A DNA stretch of 52,500 nucleotides from Cohnella sp. GbtcB17 (GTDB lineage: Bacteria; Bacillota; Bacilli; Paenibacillales; Paenibacillaceae): contig NZ_JAGXJW010000056.1 of the NCBI RefSeq assembly GCF_019091135.1, forward strand, positions 1-52,500. Reading direction: 5' to 3'. Below are positions 34,074-42,803 of this stretch, piece after piece. The notes under the pieces were generated by a model. It did not search any database, was not told the DNA's origin, and saw only the letters and a program-made list of their open reading frames with translations. The translations under genes and the position numbers were made by a program. Position 1 is the first letter of the stretch, and each line of letters begins with the position of its first letter.

Positions 34074-35012
34074 ATGATCAATCGCAAGGTTACGCCTTCG
34101 GAGAGCGGCAAGCGGCTGCACCGTTTTCTTCGCAATCTGCTGCCGAACATCCCCCTCGGACAGATCTACAAAATGATCGATTCGGGCAAGGTTCGGGTGA
34201 ACGGCAAGCGCAAAAAGCAGGACTACGAGCTGGCTGCCGGCGACGAGCTGGCGATTTATATGGAAGAAGAACAGTACAAGGAAGCTTCCATCGGGCAGCA
34301 AAAGACGAAATACGTCGGTGTGAACGCCGATATTCACGTCGTCTACGAGGACGATCAGTTGCTCGTGGCGCTGAAGCCCGCCGGCATGCTCACGCATCCG
34401 GATCAGACGGATCAACGGGATACGCTGATCAACCGCGTTCATGCTTACTTGTATCGAAAAGGGGAGCTCGACAGCCCGATGTTCATGCCCGCGACGGCCA
34501 ATCGGCTCGATCGCAACACGAGCGGTCTCGTGCTCGTCGGCAAAACGGCGGGGATGCTGCACCAGCTCAATCAGTGGATTCAGAAGCACGAGCTTCAAAA
34601 GTATTACGTGACGATCGTCGAAGGTCGGCTCGAGGGCGAAGGGGAGCTGACGGACGAGCTCGTGCGCGACGAGAAGCGCAACCGCACGCGGGTCGCTTCG
34701 GCTGCCGGCGGGGCGGAAGAAAAGCGGTTGTCCGCGACGACGAGATACCGGGCGCTATCCCAGGGGGACGGCTACAGCCTCGTCGAGATCGAGCTGGTCA
34801 GCGGGCGGACGCATCAGATTCGCACGCACTTCCAGAGCATCGGCCATCCGCTGCTCGGCGACGTGAAGTACGGCGGCAAAATCTACGCGGGCATCAATCA
34901 TCAGCTGCTGCATGCATGGCGCGTCGTGCTGCCGGACGGACGCGAGTTCCGCGCGCCGGCGCCGCCGATCTTGAAGCGCACGGCGGACAAGCTGCGGCTT
35001 GAAGGGATCTGA
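34074..35012 (+). CDS. RluA/RluC-type rRNA pseudouridine synthase
   Basis: A 312-residue RNA-modifying enzyme. The N-terminal S4 domain (KRLHRFLRNLLPNIPLGQI, then KVRVNGKRKK) binds RNA. The catalytic domain has VVYEDDQLLVALKPAGMLTH and the active-site motif ANRLDRNTSGL, with catalytic Asp146. LVSGRTHQIRTHF and HPLLGDVKYGG complete it. It probably isomerises uridines in 23S rRNA, but the target position cannot be read from sequence. ATG 34074 follows GGGAGC. The next gene starts 5 bp after its stop, so both are likely to be in one transcript. Confidence 0.92.
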   Translation: MINRKVTPSESGKRLHRFLRNLLPNIPLGQIYKMIDSGKVRVNGKRKKQDYELAAGDELAIYMEEEQYKEASIGQQKTKYVGVNADIHVVYEDDQLLVALKPAGMLTHPDQTDQRDTLINRVHAYLYRKGELDSPMFMPATANRLDRNTSGLVLVGKTAGMLHQLNQWIQKHELQKYYVTIVEGRLEGEGELTDELVRDEKRNRTRVASAAGGAEEKRLSATTRYRALSQGDGYSLVEIELVSGRTHQIRTHFQSIGHPLLGDVKYGGKIYAGINHQLLHAWRVVLPDGREFRAPAPPILKRTADKLRLEGI

Positions 35013-35016
35013 GCCG

Positions 35017-35574
35017 ATGGACGAGCGCATGCTGCTGATGCTCGTTCAAGCGGATGAGAGTATGATGTCGGCGCTGCGAGCCGCGGGCTCGCTGAACCTG
35101 CCCGATTGGTGGATCGCCGCCGGTTTCGTGCGAAGCAAGATTTGGGATGTCCTGTCGGGCATGCCCGCGCGTACGCGGCTGCCGGACGTAGACGTAATCT
35201 ACTTCGACGCGGGCGACCTGGACGAGGCGACCGAAAAACGATGGGAGGCAGAGCTTCGCCTGCGCATGCCGGACGTGCCCTGGTCGGTCAAAAATCAGGC
35301 GCGCATGCATGTTGTAAACGGCAGGGCGCCCTACCGGTCGTCGCTGGACGCCGTCGCGAATTACCCGGAGACTGCGACCGCGCTCGCCTTGACGCTCGAC
35401 GCCGACGGCCAGCCCGTGCTCGGCGCGCCGCACGGGCTGGCGGAAGCCGTCGCCATGCGCGTTGCGCCGACGCCCGCGTTCGCTGCGGACCCGGCACTCT
35501 ACGCGGTCTTCGAGCGTAGAATCGAGGTCAAGCGATGGGACCGGACTTGGCCAGGCGTCAGCTATGCGAGGTGA
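35017..35574 (+). CDS. Nucleotidyltransferase-like protein (DUF925 type)
   Basis: A 185-residue protein of the DUF925 family, which has a nucleotidyltransferase-like fold. The pattern is clear: LNLPDWWIAAGFVRSKIWD near the start, DVDVIYFDAGD with the likely metal-binding Asp residues, WSVKNQARMHVVNG, and AVAMRVAPTPAF. No substrate is known for the family. ATG 35017 follows GAAGGGAT (35001-35008), which lies inside the end of the pseudouridine synthase gene. Followed by a 550-bp repeat-filled gap. Confidence 0.85.
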   Translation: MDERMLLMLVQADESMMSALRAAGSLNLPDWWIAAGFVRSKIWDVLSGMPARTRLPDVDVIYFDAGDLDEATEKRWEAELRLRMPDVPWSVKNQARMHVVNGRAPYRSSLDAVANYPETATALALTLDADGQPVLGAPHGLAEAVAMRVAPTPAFAADPALYAVFERRIEVKRWDRTWPGVSYAR

Positions 35575-35632
35575 CACGGTCGGTGCTGCTCATGATCAAT
35601 CGATTTTAGCGATGGAGTCGGACATGAATGTG

Positions 35633-35711
35633 GCTATAGCGCAAAAGTGCACGATTGACAGCCGCGCCCGTTCGTCGTTACGTCTATCGCGCAAAAGCTT
35701 GTGCACGATAG
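35633..35711. repeat. Pair of GCGCAAAA hairpin elements
   Basis: Two related elements begin at 35633 (GCTATAGCGCAAAAGTGCAC) and 35684. The second pairs CTATCG (35684-35689) with CGATAG (35706-35711) around GCGCAAAAGC. The loop and stem resemble the inner hairpin of the 52-bp array (CGATAAGCGCAAATGG). The rest of 35575-35730 shows nothing else recognisable. Confidence 0.55.
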
Positions 35712-35730
35712 CACCAGGCAGGAGCGGATT

Positions 35731-36000
35731 GTTCCTGATGAGGAACAACCGGACACCTTTCGCGAGAGAGAGGGTGGCAAAGTTCCTGGTCAGGAACACC
35801 TCGAGGACATTTGCGCATGAGAGCCAGTATTGTTCCTGATGAGGAACAACCGGACACCTTCAGAGTGAGAGGGGGCGGCGAAGTTCCTGGTCAGGAACAC
35901 CTCGCGGGCATTTGCACGGGAGAGGGCAGTATTGTTCCTGATGAAGAACAACCGGGCACCTTCCGCGAGTGGGAGTCCAACTTTGTTCCTAAATAGGAAC
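35731..36000. repeat. Array of six palindromes spaced about 51 bp, two alternating loop types
   Basis: Sixteen-base hairpins start at 35731, 35782, 35832, 35883, 35934 and 35985. The stem is GTTCCT/AGGAAC. Loops are GATG in numbers 1, 3 and 5 and GGTC in 2 and 4; number 6 is GTTCCTAAATAGGAAC, with a paired T-A change. The spacers also repeat in two types, so the true unit is about 101 bp with two hairpins. One spacing is 50 bp, which breaks any reading frame. Confidence 0.9.
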
Positions 36001-36068
36001 AACCAGGGACCTTGTGCGCGCGAGAGACCGGCATGCCTCCCGATAACCGGATCGGCGCGCGCCAATGG

Positions 36069-36120
36069 AAAAAGAAGCCGCCTCCGCAGTCCCAACGGAC
36101 ATGCGGCGACGGCTTCTTTT
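36069..36120. terminator. Strong hairpin terminator after the aldo/keto reductase
   Basis: AAAAAGAAGCCG (36069-36080) pairs with CGGCTTCTTTT (36110-36120), plus inner CCGCA/TGCGG. On the minus strand it ends in T5, 4 bp after the reductase stop codon. Confidence 0.85.
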
Positions 36121-36123
36121 GCT

Positions 36124-36951
36124 TTAAAACAGAAACTTTTCCGGATCGGCGCCGAACCGATGATCGCGGTTCAGGTCGTCGATGAGCGCCATCTCGTCCG
36201 CGCTCAGCTCGAAGTCGAACACGTCCGCGTTCTCTGCGATACGCGCCGGCGTCACCGACTTCGGGACCGTCACGACGCCATGCTGGATATCCCAGCGGAG
36301 CACGACCTGTGCCGGCGATTTGCCGTGCTTGGCGCCGATCGAGCGCAGCGCCTCGTGGTCGAGATTGCCCTGCATAAGCGGGCTCCAAGCCTCGAGCTGA
36401 ATGCGGTTTTCCCGGCAATAGCCGAGCAGCTCGCGTTGGGAGAGAAGCGGGTGGTATTCGACCTGGTTGACCATCGGGACGAGATCGCTGTGCTTCCGAA
36501 GCGCCTCCAGGTGCCGGATATTGAAGTTGCTGACGCCGACGGCTCTCACGCGTCCGTCCGCATACAGCTTCTCGAACGCGCGCCAGGTGTCGACGAATTT
36601 GTCGGTGCCCGGCCAGTGAATGAGGAGCAGGTCGACAAAGTCGAGACCTAGGCGGCCGAGTGAAGCATCGTAGGCAGCCAGTGTTTTGTCGTAGCCCTGA
36701 TCGTCGTTCCATACCTTCGTCGTGACGAACAATTCCGAACGCGGCACGCCGCTTTCGCGGATTGCCTGCCCGACGCCCGCCTCGTTTTTGTAGATCGCGG
36801 CCGTATCGATGCTGCGGTAACCCGCGTCGAGCGCGGACCGCACGGCGGATACGACCTGCGCGTCATTGTCCATTTTCCAGACGCCGAGTCCCAGCCAGGG
36901 CATGCGAACGCCATTGTGCAGCACGGTGCAGGATTGAAGAGAGTTGGTCAT
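36124..36951 (-). CDS. Aldo/keto reductase, 2,5-diketogluconate reductase type (YtbE/YvgN-like)
   Basis: A 275-residue NADPH-dependent reductase of the AKR5 kind. The start VLHNGVRMPWLGLGVW is typical. The tetrad is Asp and Tyr in SIDTAAIYKNE, Lys in VTTKVWN and His in LLLIHWPG. VGVSNFNIRHLEAL, VNQVEYHPLLSQ and the cofactor-binding TVPKSVTPARI follow. In bacilli these enzymes reduce glyoxal and methylglyoxal; the role here is inferred from family only. ATG 36951 follows GGAGG at 9 bp on this strand. The lipoate ligase gene lies 63 bp upstream on the same strand. Confidence 0.93.
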   Translation of the reverse strand: MTNSLQSCTVLHNGVRMPWLGLGVWKMDNDAQVVSAVRSALDAGYRSIDTAAIYKNEAGVGQAIRESGVPRSELFVTTKVWNDDQGYDKTLAAYDASLGRLGLDFVDLLLIHWPGTDKFVDTWRAFEKLYADGRVRAVGVSNFNIRHLEALRKHSDLVPMVNQVEYHPLLSQRELLGYCRENRIQLEAWSPLMQGNLDHEALRSIGAKHGKSPAQVVLRWDIQHGVVTVPKSVTPARIAENADVFDFELSADEMALIDDLNRDHRFGADPEKFLF

Positions 36952-37014
36952 CGTAGTTAGCCTCCAGTCATGTAGGGACCGTTCGTGTATTGCAGATTGC
37001 AGCTCGTTCGTCTT

Positions 37015-38004
37015 TCAGATCAACAGGTCCAGCCACTCTTCCATCGTGACGGGCCCAAAGTAGTAAGTCAGGTCTACGCCTTCGAACGCGGCCGCGAGCG
37101 ATTCCCGGTCGTAACGCAGTCCCTTAAGCATCTCGGTCACGTCGCCGATCTCGCCCCGGCCGAAGAAATCGCCGTACACGGCCGCTTCCGCGATACGGCC
37201 TTCCTGCACGTTCATGCGGATGTCGAAGGTGCCGGCCGGCAGACGCTTGCGCTGCTGGACGTTAAAGGCCGGCGACAGGCCGTAATTCCAGTCCCAGCTC
37301 CGATAGCGCTCGTCGGCAAGCTTGCGCACGGCTTCCCGATCCGTGTCGGTCAGCCGAAGCTGCGGGATGTCGGAGACGCCCTCAAAGATCGAGGCAAGAA
37401 TGCGGCTTCTGAATTGCTCGATCGTCATCGGCTCCGTCAGAAATTCCGAAATGTTCGCGACTCGCGCGCGGATCGACTTGGTCGCCTTCGACTCGAACTT
37501 GAGCGGGTTCGGCTTAAGCGCGGCAGATACGTCCTCCATGCGTGAATCGAACAGCAGCGTGCCGTGGCAGAACATTCGTCCTCCGGTCGCGAACATTGCG
37601 TTACCCGATATTTTGCGCTCGCCGACCTGAATGTCGTTGCGGCCGGACAGCTCCGCTTCGACGCCCATGCCGCGCAGCGCCTTGACAACCGGCTCCGTGA
37701 ACTTGCGGAAGTTGTGGAACGAATTGCCGTCGTCCTTGGTGATGAAGCTGAAGTTCAGATTGCCGAGATCGTGATAGACGGCTCCGCCGCCGGACAGTCT
37801 GCGGACGACGTCGATGCCGTGCGCCTCGGTGTACGCCGAGTTGACTTCTTCGGCGGTGTTTTGGTTTTTGCCGATGATGATGGAAGGCCTGTTAATGTAA
37901 AAAAGCAGGATCGGCTCGTCCCCCGACAGCTTGCGAAGGGCATACTCCTCGAGAGCCAGATTGAGAGCGGGATCGTTGCCTCCGCCGTTGTCGATAAAAA
38001 GCAA
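37015..38004 (-). CDS. lplJ: Lipoate-protein ligase, LplJ type
   Basis: A 329-residue enzyme that activates free lipoate with ATP and attaches it to lipoyl domains. The family motif RRLSGGGAVYHDLGNLNFSF is complete. SGRNDIQVGERKISGNA contains the conserved catalytic Lys, and GTLLFDS follows. The C-terminal accessory domain (about residues 245-329) is present, so it is the full bidomain ligase rather than LipM/LipL. ATG 38004 is preceded by GGGAGG. Together with the reductase downstream it may form a two-gene unit. Confidence 0.95.
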   Translation of the reverse strand: MLFIDNGGGNDPALNLALEEYALRKLSGDEPILLFYINRPSIIIGKNQNTAEEVNSAYTEAHGIDVVRRLSGGGAVYHDLGNLNFSFITKDDGNSFHNFRKFTEPVVKALRGMGVEAELSGRNDIQVGERKISGNAMFATGGRMFCHGTLLFDSRMEDVSAALKPNPLKFESKATKSIRARVANISEFLTEPMTIEQFRSRILASIFEGVSDIPQLRLTDTDREAVRKLADERYRSWDWNYGLSPAFNVQQRKRLPAGTFDIRMNVQEGRIAEAAVYGDFFGRGEIGDVTEMLKGLRYDRESLAAAFEGVDLTYYFGPVTMEEWLDLLI

Positions 38005-38169
38005 TGCCGTCTGCCTCCCGTCGTATGTGCGTCTCCTCTATTTTATGCCATTTGAGACTTGCGGACAAACTTGCTTTGGTTCATATTGAATTCATAATTG
38101 AAGGATAGGGTAGGGGTATCCTTATGTTCAAAACGCAACAAACCTTGGAATCGGGAGAGGATGACGTCC

Positions 38170-39906
38170 ATGTTAAAGCTGTTCAGACTGCTCGCGCCAT
38201 ACAGGGCTCTCGTCGTCCTGGTCATGGCGCTGATCCTGCTGCAGTCGCTGTCCGAGCTCTACTTGCCGACCTTGATGGCGGACATCGTCGACGAGGGAAT
38301 CGTCCGGCGGGGAGGGGATACCGCCTACATCCTGCGGATTGGCGGCTTCATGCTCGCCGTGGCGCTCGCCGGCACCGGCGTGTCGATCCTGGCAAGCTAT
38401 TATTCGTCGCGTATCTCGGCGGGCTTCGGACGGCTCGTTCGCGGCAAAATATTTACGCGGGTCGAACAGTACTCGCTGCAGGAGTTCGACAAGATCGGCA
38501 CCGCGTCGCTCATTACACGCACGACTAACGACATCAACCAGGTGCAGCAGGTGCTCATGTTGATGCTGCGGATGATGGTCATGGCGCCGATGATGAGCAT
38601 CGGCGGCATCATTATGGCGGTATCCAAGGATGCCCGGCTGTCGCTCGTACTCGTCGTCGCCGTTCCCGTGCTCGTGCTGACGATCGTCCTGGTCGCGCGC
38701 AAGGGCATTCCGTTGTTCAGAGTGATCCAGAAAAAGCTCGACAAGCTGAACCTCGTGCTTCGCGAAGGACTGACGGGCATTCGCGTCATCCGTTCGTTCG
38801 GACGGATCGGGCACGAGCAGGCGCGCTTTGTCGAAGCGAATCGCGATCTGACCGACACTTCGGTCAAGGTCAACCAGATTATGGCCGTTCTATGGCCGCT
38901 CATGATGCTGATCATGAACTTCTCGAGCGTCGCCATCATCTGGTTCGGCGGTCTTAGGGTCAGCCACGGCCACATGGAGGTCGGGGATTTGATGGCGTTC
39001 CTCCAATACGCCATGCAAATCATGTTTTCGATGCTCATGCTGTCGATGATGTTCGTCATGGTACCGCGCGCATCGGCTTCGGCCGTTCGCATCAACGAGG
39101 TGCTGGAGATGTCGCCCGTCGTGAACGACGCGCCGCATGTGCGTACGGGCCGTTCGGAGCTGCGCGGCGTCGTCGAGTTCGACCACGTCACGTTCAGCTA
39201 CCCGGGCGCGGAGCAGCCGGCGCTTAAAAACGTCAGCTTCCGGGCGGAGCCGGGCGAAGTGACCGCGATCATCGGGGGGACGGGCTCCGGCAAGTCGACG
39301 CTCGTCAATTTGATTCCCCGGTTCTACGACGTTGATTCGGGCAGCATCCGGATCGGTGGGACCGACGTGCGGGAGCGTCCGCAGGCGGAGCTTCGGTCGC
39401 AGATCGGCCTCGTGCCCCAGAAGGCGGTGCTCTTCACGGGATCGATCGCGGACAATATCCGCTACGGGAAAGAAGACGCGACCGATGAGGAGCTGCGTCA
39501 TGCCGCGGAGGTCGCCCAGGCGGCCGACTTCATCTCGGGGATGGAAGGCGGATTCGGCGCGCATATCGCTCAAGGCGGCACCAACGTATCGGGCGGCCAG
39601 AAGCAGCGGCTCTCCATTGCGCGCGCACTGGTGCGGCGGCCGGACATTTATATTTTCGACGACAGCTTCTCGGCGCTCGACTTCAAGACGGATGCGAAGC
39701 TTCGGGCCGCGCTGAAGAGCGAGACCACGCAGGCGACTGTCCTGATCGTCGCGCAGCGCGTCAGCACGGTCATGGACGCCGACCGCATCATCGTGCTCGA
39801 CGACGGCGAGATTTCCGCGATCGGAACGCACAAGGAACTGCTGCAATCGAGCGAGATCTATAAAGAAATCGTGTCTTCGCAGCTGACGGAGGAGGAGATC
39901 GCATGA
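38170..39906 (+). CDS. ABC exporter half-transporter with degenerate catalytic site (first subunit)
   Basis: A 578-residue protein with six membrane segments and one ATPase domain. Walker A is GGTGSGKST (near residue 368) and the signature is NVSGGQKQRLSIARAL. Walker B reads YIFDDSFSALD, so the catalytic glutamate is replaced by Asp498. That is the mark of the degenerate half in heterodimeric exporters such as BmrC/BmrD, LmrC/LmrD or YfiB/YfiC. ATG 38170 is chosen over 38161 because GGGAGAGG (38153-38160) is then 9 bp away. Its stop overlaps the second subunit's ATG by 4 bp. Drugs or lipids are usual substrates; the actual one is unknown. Confidence 0.92.
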   Translation: MLKLFRLLAPYRALVVLVMALILLQSLSELYLPTLMADIVDEGIVRRGGDTAYILRIGGFMLAVALAGTGVSILASYYSSRISAGFGRLVRGKIFTRVEQYSLQEFDKIGTASLITRTTNDINQVQQVLMLMLRMMVMAPMMSIGGIIMAVSKDARLSLVLVVAVPVLVLTIVLVARKGIPLFRVIQKKLDKLNLVLREGLTGIRVIRSFGRIGHEQARFVEANRDLTDTSVKVNQIMAVLWPLMMLIMNFSSVAIIWFGGLRVSHGHMEVGDLMAFLQYAMQIMFSMLMLSMMFVMVPRASASAVRINEVLEMSPVVNDAPHVRTGRSELRGVVEFDHVTFSYPGAEQPALKNVSFRAEPGEVTAIIGGTGSGKSTLVNLIPRFYDVDSGSIRIGGTDVRERPQAELRSQIGLVPQKAVLFTGSIADNIRYGKEDATDEELRHAAEVAQAADFISGMEGGFGAHIAQGGTNVSGGQKQRLSIARALVRRPDIYIFDDSFSALDFKTDAKLRAALKSETTQATVLIVAQRVSTVMDADRIIVLDDGEISAIGTHKELLQSSEIYKEIVSSQLTEEEIA

Positions 39907-41813
39907 GCCAGCAACAAGGCGCAGGCAGAGCGGCGCCTCCGCGACAAGGCGGGGGACCGGGAGGGCCGGGGCCGTTCGGCGGTCATCCGGGCGGAAGACC
40001 GGGCATGCCGGTGCAGAAGGCCAAAGATTTTAAAGGTACGTTCCGCAGGCTCGTCGGCTATTTGAAGCCGTTTCGCTTCACGTTGATTACGGTGTTCGCG
40101 GCGGCGATCGTAAGCACGATTTTTTCCATTCTAAGCCCCAAGATTCTCGGGCATGCGACGACGAAGCTGTTCGAAGGCATCATGGGGAAATTGAAAGGCG
40201 ATCCGAGCGCCGAGATCGACTGGCACGGCATCGAGATGATTATTTTCTGGCTGATCGGGCTGTACATTTTAAGCGCTGTCTTCAGCTACATCCAGCAGTA
40301 CCTGATGGCAGGCGTCGCCCAGCGCACCGTCTACAAGCTGCGCAACGACGTCAACGAGAAGCTCGCCCGCCTGCCGCTCAAGTTTTTCGATTCGCGCACG
40401 CACGGCGAGATCTTAAGCCGCGTCGTCAACGACGTGGACAAGATCAGCAACACGCTGCAGCAAAGCTTGACGCAGCTCATCACGTCCGTCGTCACGATCG
40501 TGGGCGTCATCGTCATGATGCTGACGATCAGCCCGCTGCTGACGGTCATCGTGCTGCTGACGCTGCCGCTCAGCTTTCTGGTCATCAAGGCGATCGCGGG
40601 CAAGTCGCAGGGCTATTTTATCGGTCAGCAAAAAAACCTGGGCGAACTGAACGGCCACGTCGAGGAGATGTATACCGGCCACCAGATCGTCAAGGCGTAC
40701 GGACACGAGCGGAAGGCGGTCGAAAAGTTCGAAGCCATCAACGATCGCCTGTACGACGCCGGCTGGCGCGCGCAGTTCGTCTCCGGCATCATGATGCCGC
40801 TCATGAGCTTCATCGGCAACATCGGCTACGTCGCGATCAGCGTCGTGGGCGGCGTGCTCGTCACGCGGCAGTCGATCAACATCGGGGACATTCAGGCTTT
40901 TATTCAATATGCGCGCCAATTCACGATGCCGATCACCCAGACCGCGAATATCGCCAACATCATCCAGTCGACGATCGCATCGGCGGAGCGGGTGTTCGAG
41001 CTGCTCGACGAGAGCGAGGAGAAGCCCGAGGAGAACAAGGAGCTCGATCCTGCTCACGTCGTGGGGCACGTCGCCTTCAAGCATGTGAACTTCAGCTATA
41101 AGGACGATACGCCGCTAATTGCGGACATGAATATCGACGTAAAGGCAGGCCAGACCGTAGCCATCGTTGGGCCGACCGGTGCAGGCAAGACGACGCTCGT
41201 CAATCTGCTCATGCGTTTCTACGAGGTAAGCGGCGGGACGATCACGGTCGACGGAACCGACATCGCCAAGCTGAAGCGGGGCAACCTTCGCAGCCTGTTC
41301 GGCATGGTGCTGCAGGATACGTGGCTGTTCGGCGGAACGATCCGCGACAATATCGCGTACGGGCGAGCTGGCGCGACCGAGGCCGAAGTGGTGGATGCCG
41401 CGAAGGCGGCGTTCGCGGATCACTTTATTCGCACGCTGCCCGACGGGTACGACACTGTGCTGAACGAGGAAGCCTCGAACCTGTCGCAAGGGCAAAAACA
41501 GCTGCTCACGATCGCCCGCGCCATTTTGGCCGATCCCGCGATTCTGATCCTCGACGAAGCGACGAGCAGCGTCGATACGCGCACCGAAGCCAATATTCAG
41601 ACGGCGATGAACAGGCTCATGCAGGGCCGTACGAGCTTCGTCATCGCGCACCGGCTATCGACGATCCGGGAGGCCGATCTGATCCTCGTCATGAACAAGG
41701 GGACCGTGATCGAACAGGGCACGCACGAAGAGCTGCTCGCAAGCGGCGGTTTTTACGCCGATCTGTACAACAGCCAATTTTCCGGCGGCAAATTTTCGGA
41801 GGACGCGAGCTGA
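39903..41813 (+). CDS. ABC exporter half-transporter with canonical catalytic site (second subunit)
   Basis: A 636-residue partner of the preceding protein. It has an unusual ~35-residue cytoplasmic start rich in Gly, Pro, Arg and Gln (PGGPGPFGGHPGGRPGMP). Six membrane segments follow, then the ATPase domain with Walker A GPTGAGKTT, signature NLSQGQKQLLTIARA and Walker B LILDEATSSVD with catalytic Glu552. The heterodimer would thus have one active and one degenerate site, as in TM287/288-like exporters. It overlaps the upstream gene (ATGA). A Gly/Gln-rich lipoprotein gene lies 94 bp downstream. Confidence 0.93.
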   Translation: MSQQQGAGRAAPPRQGGGPGGPGPFGGHPGGRPGMPVQKAKDFKGTFRRLVGYLKPFRFTLITVFAAAIVSTIFSILSPKILGHATTKLFEGIMGKLKGDPSAEIDWHGIEMIIFWLIGLYILSAVFSYIQQYLMAGVAQRTVYKLRNDVNEKLARLPLKFFDSRTHGEILSRVVNDVDKISNTLQQSLTQLITSVVTIVGVIVMMLTISPLLTVIVLLTLPLSFLVIKAIAGKSQGYFIGQQKNLGELNGHVEEMYTGHQIVKAYGHERKAVEKFEAINDRLYDAGWRAQFVSGIMMPLMSFIGNIGYVAISVVGGVLVTRQSINIGDIQAFIQYARQFTMPITQTANIANIIQSTIASAERVFELLDESEEKPEENKELDPAHVVGHVAFKHVNFSYKDDTPLIADMNIDVKAGQTVAIVGPTGAGKTTLVNLLMRFYEVSGGTITVDGTDIAKLKRGNLRSLFGMVLQDTWLFGGTIRDNIAYGRAGATEAEVVDAAKAAFADHFIRTLPDGYDTVLNEEASNLSQGQKQLLTIARAILADPAILILDEATSSVDTRTEANIQTAMNRLMQGRTSFVIAHRLSTIREADLILVMNKGTVIEQGTHEELLASGGFYADLYNSQFSGGKFSEDAS

Positions 41814-41907
41814 CGGCAACCTTCAATCAAAATTCGATTTTTGTTCATGATCCATTCATTTGCCCATGATACCTTGCTCTTAGGACATGGGAGGAGATGG
41901 TTGGGGT

Positions 41908-42627
41908 ATGGACAAAAAATGGACGATGTTCGCAGCGGTGGCGTTAGCCGTAGCTGTATTGGCCGGTTGCGGCTCCAAGTCCGAGAATAACGGGACCGCG
42001 TCAGTTGCTGCTGCCGGCGATCAAAGTGCGGCCGGTCAGGGCGGCAGCTTCGGCGGCATGCAGGCGGCTGGGACGCTCGGAAAAATCAAGAGCGTGAACG
42101 GCAATACGATCACGATCTACAAGTCCTCGTTCCAGCCAGGCCAGGGAGGGGGACGAATGGGCGGCAATCGCCAGGGCGGCGGCGGACCGAACGAGGGCGA
42201 CGACGCTGCGCCGAGCGGAGATGCGCAGCAGCCGAACGGCGATCCGCCGCAGCAGGGCGCGGACGGTCAAGCCGGCGGTCGGGCGGGACAAGGCAGGCAA
42301 GGCGGACAGGGAGGACAACGTCCGGATATGGCGAACCTGTTCACGGAAGAAACCGAGGATATCACCGTCACCGACGCGACGAAAATCTTCAAAACCGAGA
42401 TGGCGGACGGCCAGCGAACCGAGACCGAGATCGCGATCGGAGATCTGAAGGCGGACGACGTCATCACCGTGACGCTGAGGGAAGGGACGCAAGAGGCCGA
42501 ATCGATCCGCCTCGGCGGATTCGGAGGCGGCTTTGGCGGCGGCATGCGAGGCGGCCAAGGACAAGAACAGGGGCAAGGACAAGGGCAAGCGCAGACGAAC
42601 GGTCAGCAGACCGCGGCTGGCGCATGA
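41908..42627 (+). CDS. Gly/Gln-rich lipoprotein, DUF5666-like
   Basis: A 239-residue predicted lipoprotein: the signal peptide ends in VLAGC with Cys21. The body has a small beta-rich module split by a Gly/Gln/Asn/Pro-rich insertion (about residues 75-140): GKIKSVNGNTITIYK before it and DITVTDATKIFKTEM...DLKADDVITVTLREG after it. The pattern resembles DUF5666-type OB folds. The C-terminus is again Gly/Gln-rich. ATG 41908 lies 12 bp after GGAGGAG; an upstream ATG at 41887 would precede the site. It follows the ABC exporter genes, whose second subunit also has a Gly-rich start. Function unknown. Confidence 0.75.
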   Translation: MDKKWTMFAAVALAVAVLAGCGSKSENNGTASVAAAGDQSAAGQGGSFGGMQAAGTLGKIKSVNGNTITIYKSSFQPGQGGGRMGGNRQGGGGPNEGDDAAPSGDAQQPNGDPPQQGADGQAGGRAGQGRQGGQGGQRPDMANLFTEETEDITVTDATKIFKTEMADGQRTETEIAIGDLKADDVITVTLREGTQEAESIRLGGFGGGFGGGMRGGQGQEQGQGQGQAQTNGQQTAAGA

Positions 42628-42656
42628 CGGAGTCATCCTTTCTGCAAGATTACAGA

Positions 42657-42695
42657 CCGCAGCGCTGTACACAACGACAGCGTTGCGGTTTATTT
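42657..42695 (+). terminator. Rho-independent terminator after the lipoprotein gene
   Basis: CCGCAGCGCTGT (42657-42668) pairs with ACAGCGTTGCGG (42677-42688), with one G-T pair, followed by TTTATTT. Confidence 0.85.
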
Positions 42696-42759
42696 GCGTT
42701 TATTTAAGTTTATTTATGTCGCATTCCTAACTTTAACTTGTCCGATGATGGTGATAAAC

Positions 42760-42779
42760 TGAAAACATTGACGTTTTGA
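42760..42779. promoter_or_regulatory. Possible operator before the KDPG aldolase gene
   Basis: TGAAAAC (42760-42766) and GTTTTGA (42773-42779) form an inverted repeat with a 6-bp spacer. It lies 24 bp before the aldolase start codon, just after a TAAACT box that may be the -10. The binding protein is unknown; a KdgR-like repressor is one possibility. Confidence 0.3.
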
Positions 42780-42803
42780 ATTGTATGGGGAGAGTGGTCG
42801 TTC

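Noticed and set aside
35731..36000. CRISPR array
   Set aside because: The repeats are short palindromes, the spacers are themselves repeated in two types, and no cas gene is in the window.
35596..36095. Open frames on both strands in the palindrome array giving repeated LFLIRNN-like peptides
   Set aside because: The peptide appears on both strands because the DNA is palindromic; one 50-bp step breaks the frame and no ribosome site precedes them.
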